This document shows, one piece after another, positions 25,055 through 34,588 of a DNA stretch of 64,000 nt. The translations under genes and the position numbers were made by a program. Under the pieces are notes generated by a model. The model saw nothing but the letters and a program-made list of their open reading frames with translations. It was not told where the DNA came from and searched no databases. Position 1 is the first letter of the stretch, and the number at the start of each line of letters is the position of its first letter. The DNA lies in assembly GCF_000716785.1 (NCBI RefSeq), contig NZ_JNYY01000001.1, forward strand, positions 1,216,406 through 1,280,405, read 5' to 3'. The stretch comes from Amycolatopsis vancoresmycina. GTDB lineage: Bacteria > Actinomycetota > Actinomycetes > Mycobacteriales > Pseudonocardiaceae.

Positions 25055-26179
25055 TCACGTACCGCTGCCGGGCATGCGCCACTCGACCGCGTGGGTGGTG
25101 CCTCCGGACGGCCCGGCGAACCCGGCGATGGTGCCGTGGTCATTGATGCCACTCGCCCCCGAGTAGTCGTCGCCGGCCGGCACGGCGATGGCCGTGACCG
25201 ATCCCGTGGGGTTCCAGCTCACCGCGGCGGCCTTCTGGCGGTCGCCGGAGAGCACCACGCCGACCATCGCGCCCCGGTTGTTGAGCCCGCCGGGCTCGCC
25301 GTTGGCGTACCCGGGCGGGGTTTGGAGCCGGATCATGGCACCGTCGCGATTCCAGCGCACCGCGGAGAACTGGGTGTTCGTGGTGACGCCGATCCCCATG
25401 ACCGTGCCGCGATTGTTGATCAGCAACGCCTCGCTGTCGATGTCGCCGGGCAGGACCCCGAGATCGACCGGCGAACCGTCGCGCCCCCAGCGCACGGCGT
25501 GCACACCGACGCCGAGCGCGGAGGCGGAATCGCCGACGATCGAGCCGTCGTCGTTGATGCCCAGGGCCTGGCTGAACGTGTCGCCGGGAAGGGGCGGCAA
25601 CAGCGCGACCTTGCCGTCGGGGTTCCAGCGCACGGCCACGGCCTGGTTGGCCGAGTTGACGGCGAAGCCGACGATCACACCACGGTTGTTGATCCCGAAC
25701 GCCACGCTGGCCGGAAATCCGGGTATCACCGCCAGCTTGGTCACCGCCGTGCCGTGGTCCCACCGGACCGCGGCGGGCGAGGTGGGGACGGCGCCCGACT
25801 GGCCCACGATCGTACCGGCGTCGTTGATCGCGTTGGGGAGACTGGACGTGTCACCGGGCACGGTCGGCAATTCCAGGATGGCGCCGCGGCTGTTCCACCG
25901 TACGGCGTGGAGCGCGCCGGAAGCGCTCTCCGAGGCGCCGATGACCGTGCCGTCGTTGTTGATCCCCTGAGCCGCACTGAGGACATCCCCGGGAAGAGTC
26001 CCCAGATCGATCATCGCGGTCGCGCCGGCCGCCCACGACGGAACGCTGTTGACCAGCGTCATCGCGGCGCCCAGGATGACGGCCGCGACAACACCGGCCG
26101 CCCGTCGGCGGGTTGCCGGCGACCCGCTGCCCGATCTTCCTTGCCTCGGATGTGTCTTCATTCCTCCGAAACCTCCCAT
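25055..26179 (-). CDS. Secreted HAF-repeat protein
   Basis: An exported protein of about 374 residues. A basic N-terminus (MGGFGGMKTHPRQGRSGS...RRRAAG) leads into a hydrophobic signal region (VVAAVILGAAMTLVNSVPSWA). The mature part has about six to seven repeats of the HAF family type, each with AVRWN, a short loop, LP-PGD, and GINN-GT-VG. These match the extracellular repeat family named for its H-A-F signature, of unknown function, thought to fold as a beta-propeller-like domain. The ATG at 26179 follows GGAGAA nine bases upstream and is preferred; ATG 26161 or TTG 26194 are possible. Confidence 0.85.
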   Translation of the reverse strand: MGGFGGMKTHPRQGRSGSGSPATRRRAAGVVAAVILGAAMTLVNSVPSWAAGATAMIDLGTLPGDVLSAAQGINNDGTVIGASESASGALHAVRWNSRGAILELPTVPGDTSSLPNAINDAGTIVGQSGAVPTSPAAVRWDHGTAVTKLAVIPGFPASVAFGINNRGVIVGFAVNSANQAVAVRWNPDGKVALLPPLPGDTFSQALGINDDGSIVGDSASALGVGVHAVRWGRDGSPVDLGVLPGDIDSEALLINNRGTVMGIGVTTNTQFSAVRWNRDGAMIRLQTPPGYANGEPGGLNNRGAMVGVVLSGDRQKAAAVSWNPTGSVTAIAVPAGDDYSGASGINDHGTIAGFAGPSGGTTHAVEWRMPGSGT

Positions 26180-26359
26180 ATTCGGGTTCTCCAAAACAGA
26201 TACGGGAAGGGGTTACACGAGAGGAGCTCTCCCGAGGGAAGGGCCGGTGAGACCACGACGGCCGGACGATGCCGGCATCGTTGACCCGTGCGGCCGGATG
26301 GACCGCCGCGCAGGTATCGTTCCGGGTATGTCGAAGAGAATCGAGTCCGTACTCGGCCG

Positions 26360-28144
26360 GTGAGCGTGTCCAGCGAGCGCAGTGCGCTCGACCGCCCGGT
26401 TTCGTTGTTCGAGCACGCACAGCGGCTGCACCGGCTCACCCCGGACGATCCGCTGCCCGACGGTGGGCATCCGTTCCCTGATAGCGGCGGCGGCCGGCCC
26501 GAGGTACCCGACGAAGAGCGGAAGCCGGCCCTGACGGCTGCTCTGCGCGACATCGTTGCCAGCCCGTCGTTGCCGGCCTGGGATTTGCATGACTTGTGCG
26601 CCCGGCTGCCGATCAACCCCGGGTATGCGGCCTGGATCAGGGAGGTGGCACCGGAGCCGTCCTCGCAACTGGTGGAGGTCGCCCGGTGGCTGGTCGGCAA
26701 CGGCACGGCTTGGCGGGCCGTCACAGTCGGATTGAGCCTGCTGGCCGGCCACGCCGAACAGCGCGACGTTCCCCTGTTGAAGGTCATCGGGCGGTTGCGC
26801 TTCGCGGACCACCTCGCCCTGGAAGCACTCACGCAGATCCCCGGCGCGGAGCAGGACGTGATCTGGCTGGCTGAGCGATCACGGCACCGTTCCCGGCTCC
26901 GCGCCGTGAAGCCACTGATCGGCAACCGGGATCCCGTCATCCGGGGCTGGGTCCGGTCCACCCCACGGGAACTGCTGTCCAGCGACCTCGCGCGGACGAT
27001 CAGCGAAGCGCACGGGCTGGCCGAGCTGCTCAGCGGGCAACCCGTCGACGATGCGCTGTGGGACCAAGCGGGGAACCTCCTGCTCGCGATGACCAGCACC
27101 CGCAACTACCGGTCCGAGATCGGCCGCTACCCGGGCGCGCTGGACGCCTACCGGCACTGGGTTGCCCTCGCCGACCGGCGGCCGCCCACCCTCGGCCGGG
27201 CCGCGCTGCTGGCCACGGTCGCCGAGGACCTGCGCACCGGCCCGGCCGCCCCGGTGGCGGGCGAGTCACGTGGCCGCCTCATCGAACAAATCGGCAGCGT
27301 GCTGTCCTCTCGGCCGTGGATGGAAACCCTGCGCCGCAACGCGCGGTCCGGTGATCCGGTCGAGGCCAGGCGCGCAGCGTGGGTCATCGCGGAGAGCGCC
27401 AAGGGTGGTGTGCCGGAGGGACGGTTCGTCATCCGAGTCGTCGTGCCCGATCCGCACCCGGTCGGCTTTCCGGTGGTCGAGGCGAGGATCGTGATCGACG
27501 GGATGCCGGTGGTCGCGAACGCCTTCGACAAGGGGCCCGCCGGGAGCCCGGACCAGCTGGTCCACAGCGGGCAGCTACGCGCAACGAGCGATCCCCAGGA
27601 GGTCAGGCTCGCTGAGGCGTATTGCACCGAGGGCTGCTGCGGGGCGCTGTACGTCACGATCACGCGCGAAGGGCCAGAGGTGATCTGGAAGACCTGGCGC
27701 TCCTTGCTGCCCGGCGACCATTCGCTGGAGACCCGATTCGACGCGGCCGAGTACGACCGGGAGATCACCCGGGCTGAGCAAGACCACAGCTGGGAATGGC
27801 CGGCCCGGACGGTCGCCCGGCTCGTGGCCGAGCAGTTCCGCGCAGACCCGGCGATCCTCGGCCGGTGGAACTGCCGTCCCGGCTGGTGTACCGCATGGAT
27901 GAGGGATTTCGACACCGCACGCCTGACATTCGGCTACCCGGCTCGAAGGACTCCGTTCGACGAACCATCGGTACAGTTCGGTCTCGTCGTCGACGTTCGC
28001 GATCGGGATCCGGTGGCCACGGCCGCGGAGATCGTCGAGTCCATCCGGGAAGCCGACCCGAAGACCACTGCGGAAATCATCGGCGGTACCCAGGACGGAG
28101 CCGAGAAGCTCGGGCTCGCCTACCGGAAACCGAGCCGTTGGTAG
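26360..28144 (+). CDS. Uncharacterised actinobacterial protein
   Basis: About 594 residues with no domain I can name. I place the start near GTG 26360 (MSVSSERSALDRPVSLFEHAQRLHRLTPDDPLPDGG), though the frame is open back to 26288. The first 370 residues are mostly helical with Arg/Leu-rich repeats (VLLKVIGRLRFADHLALEALTQI...LAERSRHRSRLRAVKPLI), which could be HEAT-like. From about 390 on there is a beta-rich region (GRFVIRVVVPDPHPVGFPVVEARIVIDGMPVV) and the segment YCTEGCCGALYVTITREGPEVIWKTWR, with three cysteines. I recall similar cysteine segments in other streptomycete hypothetical proteins. Coding character is strong throughout. It is divergent from the HAF gene. Confidence 0.8.
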   Translation: MSVSSERSALDRPVSLFEHAQRLHRLTPDDPLPDGGHPFPDSGGGRPEVPDEERKPALTAALRDIVASPSLPAWDLHDLCARLPINPGYAAWIREVAPEPSSQLVEVARWLVGNGTAWRAVTVGLSLLAGHAEQRDVPLLKVIGRLRFADHLALEALTQIPGAEQDVIWLAERSRHRSRLRAVKPLIGNRDPVIRGWVRSTPRELLSSDLARTISEAHGLAELLSGQPVDDALWDQAGNLLLAMTSTRNYRSEIGRYPGALDAYRHWVALADRRPPTLGRAALLATVAEDLRTGPAAPVAGESRGRLIEQIGSVLSSRPWMETLRRNARSGDPVEARRAAWVIAESAKGGVPEGRFVIRVVVPDPHPVGFPVVEARIVIDGMPVVANAFDKGPAGSPDQLVHSGQLRATSDPQEVRLAEAYCTEGCCGALYVTITREGPEVIWKTWRSLLPGDHSLETRFDAAEYDREITRAEQDHSWEWPARTVARLVAEQFRADPAILGRWNCRPGWCTAWMRDFDTARLTFGYPARRTPFDEPSVQFGLVVDVRDRDPVATAAEIVESIREADPKTTAEIIGGTQDGAEKLGLAYRKPSRW

Positions 28145-28288
28145 ACCCGGGCACTGCCCTGCCGAACCCGGCGACGACGTTCCTTAGGTGATTCCAAAGT
28201 TGGCTGAAAGTCCCGCTGAAGTGCAGTTGGTGTGGTGGGGGGCGGCGGCACCGGATGGGCCGGTGCCCAGCATCGAGCGAGGACGCAC

Positions 28289-28930
28289 ATGGGGATTCGG
28301 ACCGGACTTGTCGCCGCTGCCATCGTGGCCGGCCTGACGGCAGTGACCGGCGCGGCCGCCGCGTCGGCAGCGGCTCCGGCAGCTCCGTCGTCGGCACGGC
28401 CCGACGGTAAGAAGGACGACGGCAAGAAGGACGGTGGCAGGAAGAACGACCAGCAGCTCGCCAAAGTCGCCGCGAGCTTGCACGTGACGGTCAAGCAGCT
28501 GACCACCGCCTTGGAAAACCTGAAACGCGCTGTGGTCAACGGGACCGGCAAGGCCACGGCCATCGCCGCGTTCGCCGAGGAACTGGGGATCACGGTCGCC
28601 CGTGCGGAGAAGGTGCTGGAGGCACTGTCCGGCACACCCGGACCCGGCAAACCCGGACCCGGCAAGGAGGCGGGCGTTCCGGTCGAGGTGGTCAAGCTGC
28701 TGGCCGCCGAGCTGAAGATCAGCGAGGACCGGGCCCGGCAGGTGTTCAAGGACCTCGACAAGGTCGGCGGCAAGGGCGACGACGTCACGAAGGATCCGGT
28801 GTTCATCGCCATCGCCAAGGGCCTGGGGACCACCCCGCAGCGGCTGCTGGACGCGCTGCGCAAGGTGAAGGAGGAGTTCGCCGAGAAGGAGGGCGGAAAG
28901 CCCAAGGATGGGGTGCCGAGCGGGAAGTGA
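28289..28930 (+). CDS. Secreted helical protein upstream of a two-component system
   Basis: A 213-residue exported protein starting at ATG 28289 behind GAGCGAGGA. The signal peptide is MGIRTGLVAAAIVAGLTAVTGAAAASAAAPAAP. The mature part begins with a Lys/Asp-rich linker (DGKKDDGKKDGGRKN). Two or three similar helical units follow, built on LAKVAASLHVTVKQLTTALENLK, FAEELGITVARAEKVLEAL and LAAELKISEDRARQVFKDL, plus AKGLGTTPQRLLDALRKVKEE. The repeats suggest an alpha-helical bundle, perhaps metal- or wall-binding. It lies 71 bases before the response regulator and may be the sensed or regulated partner. No enzyme motif is seen. Confidence 0.82.
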   Translation: MGIRTGLVAAAIVAGLTAVTGAAAASAAAPAAPSSARPDGKKDDGKKDGGRKNDQQLAKVAASLHVTVKQLTTALENLKRAVVNGTGKATAIAAFAEELGITVARAEKVLEALSGTPGPGKPGPGKEAGVPVEVVKLLAAELKISEDRARQVFKDLDKVGGKGDDVTKDPVFIAIAKGLGTTPQRLLDALRKVKEEFAEKEGGKPKDGVPSGK

Positions 28931-29001
28931 TCCTCTCCGCCGGCGTGTCCGGGCCGGCCGACGGCCGGTCCGGACACCGCGTTGTGCTCCATACTGGGCG
29001 T

Positions 29002-29673
29002 GTGCGGGTACTGGTGGTCGATGACGACGAGGCCGTCCGCCGCTCGCTGGAGCATGCGCTGCGCCGGGACGGCTATCAGGTGTCCCTCGCGGCCGACGGC
29101 GTGCAGGCGCTGGACGAGCTCGGCCGGTCGCGACCCGAGGTGATCGTGCTGGACGTGCTGGTTCCCGAACCGAACGGCCTCGAGATCTGCCGGCGGCTGC
29201 GCCGCCGTGGCGACCAGACGCCGATTCTCATGCTCACCGCGCGTGACCTGGTCGAGGACCGCGTCGCCGGGCTGGACGCGGGCGCCGACGACTACCTCGT
29301 CAAGCCGTTCGCGCTGGACGAGCTGCGGGCACGGCTGCGAGCCCTGCTGCGGCGCAGCGGCGCGGTCCAGGAGGTGCTGCGGTTCGCCGGCATCGAGATG
29401 GACACCACCACCTGCCGGGTGCAGCGCAGCGGCCGGGCGATCGAGCTGACTCGCACCGAGTACTCGCTGCTGGAGTTGTTCCTGCGCAACCCCCAGCGTG
29501 TGCTGAGCCGCGAGCTGATCTTCGAGTCGGTGTGGGGCTATGACTTCGGACCCGCGTCCAACCAGTTGTGGGTCTACATCTCCTACCTGCGCGGGAAACT
29601 GGAATCCGCCGGTGAGCCCCGGCTGATCCAGACCGTGCGCGGCCTGGGATACGTGTTGCGGGAAGAACCATGA
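29002..29673 (+). CDS. OmpR-family response regulator
   Basis: A 223-residue regulator starting at GTG 29002 (MRVLVVDDDEAVRRS). The receiver domain shows the acidic pair DDD at about 7-9, the phospho-acceptor D51 in VIVLDVLVPEPNG, LMLTARD, and the lysine K101 in YLVKPFA. The C-terminal winged helix has ELTRTEYSLLELFLRNPQRVLSRELIFESVWGYDFGPASNQLWVYISYLRGKLE and ends RLIQTVRGLGYVLR. This is the MprA/TcrA-like type. Its stop overlaps the kinase start (ATGA, 29670-29673), a standard operon. Confidence 0.92.
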   Translation: MRVLVVDDDEAVRRSLEHALRRDGYQVSLAADGVQALDELGRSRPEVIVLDVLVPEPNGLEICRRLRRRGDQTPILMLTARDLVEDRVAGLDAGADDYLVKPFALDELRARLRALLRRSGAVQEVLRFAGIEMDTTTCRVQRSGRAIELTRTEYSLLELFLRNPQRVLSRELIFESVWGYDFGPASNQLWVYISYLRGKLESAGEPRLIQTVRGLGYVLREEP

Positions 29674-31013
29674 CCTTGCGCACCAGGGTCGGCCTCGCGG
29701 GTGGCGTCGTCGTGCTGCTGGCGCTCGCCGTGGCGTCGTTGGTGGTCTACCCGGCCGTGCGGTCGATCATGCGCCAGCAGGTCGACGCGTCGCTGAAGCA
29801 GAGCATCAGCGAGGGTGATTCCCTCGCCCGCCAGCTCAAGCAGAAGGTCGCCGAGTCCGGCGACAAGATCCCCATCGACGAGCCGGTCGAACTGGGCAGC
29901 ATGCTGGTCCAGTTCGTCAGCGGCCCGGTGTATCCCGGCTCGAACCGGGCCTTCGTCGAGATCACCCCACGGGACGCGGACGTCGCCGGCGGCACGCAGC
30001 CCCCGTACTTCCAGGACACGACCTACCACGGCGTCGAGTACCGCCTCCTCACCTCCGGGATGGGCAAGCCGCCGGGTGGGCTGATGCGGGTCGCCCACCG
30101 GCAAGACGACCAGACCGCCATTCTGGCCTCGCTGGCGGCGTTGCTGGTCGCGCTGACCCTCGGCGGCGGTCTGGTGGCCGCGGTGACCGCGCGGCTGGCG
30201 GCGCGCCGCGTGCTGCGGCCGGTCCGGCAGCTCACCCGGACCGTCGAGCACATCACCGCGACCCACGACCTGACCGCGCCCGTCGACCACCTGACCGGAC
30301 GTGACGAGATCGGCCACCTCGGTCAGGCTTTCGCCGCCATGACAACGGCTTTGGACGCGTCGATGCGGGCGCAGCGGCAACTGGTCGCCGACGCCTCACA
30401 CGAGCTGCGCACCCCGTTGACCAGCCTCACCACCAACCTCGAACTGCTCGCCGACGGCGACGGCCTGCGCGCGCCGGAGGCCCCGGCGCTCGTGCAGGAC
30501 GCGATCGGCCAGGCACGGGAACTGCGGTCGTTGATCAACAACCTGGTCGACCTCGCCCGGTACGGCAAGAACACCGCCCGCACCGAGGACACCCGGCTCG
30601 ACCTGGTGGCGAAGACCGTGATCGCCAAGGCCGCCACGCGAACCTCGGCCCCTCGGTTCACGTCCGCCCTGACCCCGTGCCTCGTGCACGTCGACCCGGA
30701 CGCGATCGAACGGGCCATCGGCAATCTCGTGGACAACGCGGTGAAGTGGAGCCCACCCGACGGCGAGATCACGATCACCGTGGCCGACGGCGAGTTCGCG
30801 GTCACCGATGAAGGCCCCGGTATCTCCGCGGCCGACCTGCCGTTCGTGTTCGACCGGTTCTACCGCTCCACCCAGGCCCGGTCGATGCCCGGGTCCGGGC
30901 TGGGGCTGGCGATCGTGCGCCAGGTGGTGGAGACCCACGGCGGGCAGGTCGCCGCCGAACCGCTGGACCACGGCCTGCGCATGCGGTTCCGCCTGCCGGT
31001 CGTGCCCGGCTGA
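29670..31013 (+). CDS. Sensor histidine kinase
   Basis: A 447-residue membrane kinase. The first span is at about residues 8-28 (VGLAGGVVVLLALAVASLVVY). An extracellular domain of about 115 residues follows, then a second span (ILASLAALLVALTLGGGLVAAV, about 150-170) and a HAMP region (RRVLRPVRQLTRTVEHI). The phospho-acceptor box DASHELRTPLTSL has its histidine near 243. The ATP domain has NLVDNAVKWSPPDG (N box), DEGPGIS (G1), FDRFYRS (F box) and GSGLGLAIVRQVVE (G2). It is like MprB in outline. The signal is unknown; the secreted helical protein upstream is a candidate partner. Confidence 0.92.
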   Translation: MTLRTRVGLAGGVVVLLALAVASLVVYPAVRSIMRQQVDASLKQSISEGDSLARQLKQKVAESGDKIPIDEPVELGSMLVQFVSGPVYPGSNRAFVEITPRDADVAGGTQPPYFQDTTYHGVEYRLLTSGMGKPPGGLMRVAHRQDDQTAILASLAALLVALTLGGGLVAAVTARLAARRVLRPVRQLTRTVEHITATHDLTAPVDHLTGRDEIGHLGQAFAAMTTALDASMRAQRQLVADASHELRTPLTSLTTNLELLADGDGLRAPEAPALVQDAIGQARELRSLINNLVDLARYGKNTARTEDTRLDLVAKTVIAKAATRTSAPRFTSALTPCLVHVDPDAIERAIGNLVDNAVKWSPPDGEITITVADGEFAVTDEGPGISAADLPFVFDRFYRSTQARSMPGSGLGLAIVRQVVETHGGQVAAEPLDHGLRMRFRLPVVPG

Positions 31014-31208
31014 GCGCGACCGACGTGGTGAGCACTCCGCTGGACGCGTTCGACCCCGGGTCACCGGAAAGTGTCACGCCGCCGGACCGCGAACCGAACA
31101 ACTCGCGAACTTCACGCTGTGTGATTAGGTCCCTTCGTCGGTGTCACCGCACGGCCGGACTCACCTACGCTGGCGCAGCCCTGCCGAGGTTCCCTGGAGG
31201 CTCCCGCG

Positions 31209-33248
31209 ATGGCCGACCCGCACGAATTCACCCGACGCAGCTTCCTCGGCGGTGTCGCCGCCGCCGGCGCACTCGGCGCCCTCCCGCCCGGGATGGCCGA
31301 GGCCCTCGCCGAACCCCGCGTTTCCGGCAGCCTGTCGGACGTCGAGCACGTCGTCGTCCTCATGCAGGAGAACCGGTCCTTCGACCACTACTACGGCACG
31401 ATGAAGGGCGTCCGCGGCTTCGGCGACCGCTCGGCCATCGTGCAGCCGAACGGCCAGGACATCCTCCACCAGCCCGATCCCGGGCGCAGCGACGGCAAGT
31501 ACCTGCTGCCGTTCCGCGTGGACACGACCAAAGTGGACGGTCAGGACCTCGGCGATCTCGGGCACGGCTGGACCGACCAGCACCAGGCCATCGCCGGCGG
31601 CGCGAACAACGCGTGGGTCGCGGCCAAGGGCGAGATGACCATGGGCCACTTCGACTCCGGCGACATCCCGTTCCACCGGGCACTGGCCGACGCGTTCACC
31701 CTGTGCGACCACTACTTCTGCTCGGTGCAGGGCCCCACGACACCCAACCGGCTCTACCTCTTCACCGGCACGATCGACGCCGACGGCAAGGCGGGCGGGC
31801 CGGCGAACTACAACCCCGCCGACTACAAACCCGTCTTCAGCTGGACGACCTACCCCGAACGCCTGCAGCAGAACGGCGTTTCGTGGAAGGTCTACGCCAA
31901 CAAGGAAGTCGGTGACGCCGGCGGCTCGTTCGTGGGCGACTACGGCGACAACCCGCTGTGGCTGTTCAAGGCCTACCACCAGGACTACGCGAGCGAACTG
32001 TCCACACGCGCCAGTGTGTTCAAGACCTGGGGCCCGGACTCGGGACAGGGCAAGAACGTCGACCACGTCCTCGCCGAGTTCAAGGCCGACTGCGCGAGCG
32101 GCTCGCTCCCCCGCGTCTCGTGGGTCGTCGCACCCTACGGCTACTGCGAGCACCCCGAAGCGCGCCCCGTCGACGGCGCCGCGTACACCCAGACCGTGCT
32201 GAACGCGCTGTGGGCCAACCCGAAACTCTGGGAATCCACGGTCGTCCTCATCAACTACGACGAGAACGACGGGTTCTTCGACCACGTCGCCCCGCCGATC
32301 GCACCGGGCGGCACCGCCGGCGAATACATCGGCGGCAAGCCGATCGGCCTCGGCGCGCGCGTGCCGATGACGGTGATCTCGCCGTGGAGCCGCGGCGGCT
32401 GGGTCAGCTCCGAGGTCACCGACCACACCTCGGTCATCCGGTTCCTCGAACGCTGGACGGGCGTCGCCGAGCCGAACATCAGCGCGTGGCGGCGGGCGCT
32501 CTGCGGCGATCTCATGACGTGCTTCGACTTCGGCGCCCGGAACCTGCAGATCCCGCTGCTGCCGGACACCGCGGCCCTGCGCAAGCAGGCCGACGACACC
32601 CAGAAGAAGCTGCCGAAGCCGACGCCGCCGGCGGCCGGGAAGCAGCAGGTCCCCGTGCAGGAAGCCGGCACTCGCCCGGCCCGCGCGCTCCCCTACCGGC
32701 CGCTGGTCACGACCTCCCTGAGCGCCGACCGCAAGATCCTCACGACGACGTTCGCCAACCAGGGCACCGCGGCCGTGCAGCTGATGGCCTACCGCAACGA
32801 CGGCCAGACCGACGGCCCGTGGCCCTACGACGTGGCCCCGGGAGCGCAGGTGAGCGACACCTGGCGGATCCAGCTCTACGGCGGCGGCAAGTACGGCGTC
32901 GCGGTGCACGGACCCAACCGGTTCCGCTGGGTCCTGGCCGGGAACGCGAACAGCGCCGGCGCGGGCGTCGACGTCCTGGGGAGCTACACGAACGAGAACA
33001 AGCTGCGGCTGACCATGCGCAACAGCGGGACGACGGCCGTGCGCGTCACGGTCACCGCGAACCACTACCGCACCGACGGCCCGTGGACGTACCCGCTGGC
33101 CGCCGGCCAGACCGTGACCGACGACTGGAACCCGGTCGCGTACGGCAACGGCTGGTACGACCTGTCCGCGACCCTCGACGCCGACCCGGCGTTCCTCCGC
33201 CGCTTCAGCGGACACGTCGAAACCGGCGCTCCGAGCGTCACCGGCTGA
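31209..33248 (+). CDS. Tat-exported phospholipase C (phosphocholine-specific type)
   Basis: A 679-residue phosphoesterase of the acid-phosphatase/phospholipase C family, starting at ATG 31209 behind GGAGG. The twin-arginine signal RRSFLGG is at about 9-15 and ends near AEALAEPRVSG. The family catalytic region VEHVVVLMQENRSFDHYYGTMKGVRGFGDR follows, then DHYFCSVQGPTTPNRLYLFTG, INYDENDGFFDHVAPP and the metal-site end SPWSRGGWVSSEVTDHTSVIRFLE. Two C-terminal DUF756-like beta domains come after about residue 480 (LTTTFANQGTAAVQLMAYRND... and LRLTMRNSGTTAVRVTVTANHY). Such enzymes release phosphocholine from phospholipids and are often phosphate-regulated. I did not find a convincing PHO box in the 195-base gap upstream. 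Confidence 0.92.
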   Translation: MADPHEFTRRSFLGGVAAAGALGALPPGMAEALAEPRVSGSLSDVEHVVVLMQENRSFDHYYGTMKGVRGFGDRSAIVQPNGQDILHQPDPGRSDGKYLLPFRVDTTKVDGQDLGDLGHGWTDQHQAIAGGANNAWVAAKGEMTMGHFDSGDIPFHRALADAFTLCDHYFCSVQGPTTPNRLYLFTGTIDADGKAGGPANYNPADYKPVFSWTTYPERLQQNGVSWKVYANKEVGDAGGSFVGDYGDNPLWLFKAYHQDYASELSTRASVFKTWGPDSGQGKNVDHVLAEFKADCASGSLPRVSWVVAPYGYCEHPEARPVDGAAYTQTVLNALWANPKLWESTVVLINYDENDGFFDHVAPPIAPGGTAGEYIGGKPIGLGARVPMTVISPWSRGGWVSSEVTDHTSVIRFLERWTGVAEPNISAWRRALCGDLMTCFDFGARNLQIPLLPDTAALRKQADDTQKKLPKPTPPAAGKQQVPVQEAGTRPARALPYRPLVTTSLSADRKILTTTFANQGTAAVQLMAYRNDGQTDGPWPYDVAPGAQVSDTWRIQLYGGGKYGVAVHGPNRFRWVLAGNANSAGAGVDVLGSYTNENKLRLTMRNSGTTAVRVTVTANHYRTDGPWTYPLAAGQTVTDDWNPVAYGNGWYDLSATLDADPAFLRRFSGHVETGAPSVTG

Positions 33249-33335
33249 TCGCCGGGTTGGCGTTTCCAGGCGGGTCACCCTGCGAGCCGAAGACCGCAGC
33301 GTGTCCCTCCCGCCGTCGAACACCGGCTCGGCGCG

Positions 33336-34289
33336 TCAGCCCGGCAGCCGATCCCGGATGCCGCCGACGCCGCCGAGCACGGCGGCGGCAAAGGCGTCAG
33401 GGCGGGCCACCGGTACGTCGTGGTCATCGGGCAGTTCGACGGTGCGGGCCCCGACCTGGCCGGCGAGCTGACGCTGCCAGCGGGGTGCGCAGACGGTGTC
33501 GCACGTGGTGACGATCGCGGTGACGGGGATGTCGCGCAGCGACGCAACGCGATCTCGCAGGTCATATCGGCTGACCGCCCGGGCCATCGTCAGCGCACCG
33601 GAGACCGTGGTGCGCGCGAGTTCCTCGCGCACCCACGGCCACCGCTGCGCCAGCTCGGCCGACGCGCGCCGGCTGGCACCGAAGTAACGAGCCGGCATCG
33701 ACGAGCCGACGCCGAGCCGGGCCAGCGGCGCCGCCCCGCTCAGGACGCGCCACACGGTGCGGTCACGCAGGCTTTGCCGGTAGCTCAAGGCCGCGCCCGC
33801 GATCACCATGCCCGCGACCCGCTCCGGATGTGCCAGTGCGAGGTGCAAACCGACGGGCCCGCCCAGGGAGTAGCCGCACACGAGGACGCGGGCGATCCCG
33901 AAATGGTCGAGCACAGCAACGGCGTCAGCAGCGAGATCGGCGACCTCGAACGGCCGGCCGGCGGGCAGCCCCCGGCCGTGTCCCCGCTGGTCGAAGCCGA
34001 CGAACGGGATCCCCGCTGCGACCAGTTCCGGCATCACGGCGAAGTAGTTGACGTCGAGGGACCAGGTCCAGCCATGCAGCAACAGCACCGGCGGCCCGGC
34101 CACGCCCGCGGGCCGGTGGTCACGCACGAACGCCTCCCCCCGCCCGGGCAGGACGATGCGCCTGCCCGGCGGCAGGACCGGCGTCCACAATCGAGGTGAC
34201 GCAGGCCCCCGGATCGATCCGAGTGCGCCGATGAAACGCCTGCCCAGACCGGGGACGGCACCGTTCATGCCACGATCGTTGTTGGCCAC
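33336..34289 (-). CDS. Alpha/beta hydrolase
   Basis: A 317-residue alpha/beta hydrolase. Motifs: VLLLHGWTWSLDVNYF (oxyanion), FVGFDQRGHGRG, the nucleophile elbow GYSLGGPVG, a candidate acid in IVTTCDTVCAP, and a histidine in ELPDDHDVPVARPDAF near the C-terminus. The start could be GTG 34289 or ATG 34268. The N-terminal extension (about 60 residues before the oxyanion strand) has no signal peptide. It is convergent with the phospholipase C gene. Relatives include epoxide-hydrolase-like and esterase-like proteins; the substrate is unknown. Confidence 0.87.
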   Translation of the reverse strand: MANNDRGMNGAVPGLGRRFIGALGSIRGPASPRLWTPVLPPGRRIVLPGRGEAFVRDHRPAGVAGPPVLLLHGWTWSLDVNYFAVMPELVAAGIPFVGFDQRGHGRGLPAGRPFEVADLAADAVAVLDHFGIARVLVCGYSLGGPVGLHLALAHPERVAGMVIAGAALSYRQSLRDRTVWRVLSGAAPLARLGVGSSMPARYFGASRRASAELAQRWPWVREELARTTVSGALTMARAVSRYDLRDRVASLRDIPVTAIVTTCDTVCAPRWQRQLAGQVGARTVELPDDHDVPVARPDAFAAAVLGGVGGIRDRLPG

Positions 34290-34588
34290 GTGTCAATAGT
34301 CAACCCTCGCCCGGTGGACCGGCCAGTCATCCCGACTTTGGCGAGAATCGATGCGGAAACTACGCAGCCGCGTGGCCAACCCTTCACGGGTGCGCAGCCC
34401 GTCATCGAGCAGCACCGTGCTGGCGGAGCTGGAGCGCCGCACCTCGCGCTGACGGAACGCGAGATTTTCCGGCCTGGCTGGAACGGACCCGGTCGACTAC
34501 CGTCGGCCCTCTGGGGCGTAGGTGCTGCGCCTGCAGGCAATCTCCCCTACGCCTCCGTCAGGCGAGCCGGCGGACAGACGGAGGCGGT

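Noticed and set aside
31014..31208. PHO box upstream of the phospholipase C gene
   Set aside because: Only loose gaac/ttcac pieces occur (about 31090-31117), not two spaced direct repeats, so phosphate control is not supported by the sequence.
34290..34588. Forward open frame of about 100 residues before the STAS remnant
   Set aside because: Codon third positions and residue content are not coding-like, and no family is recognised.
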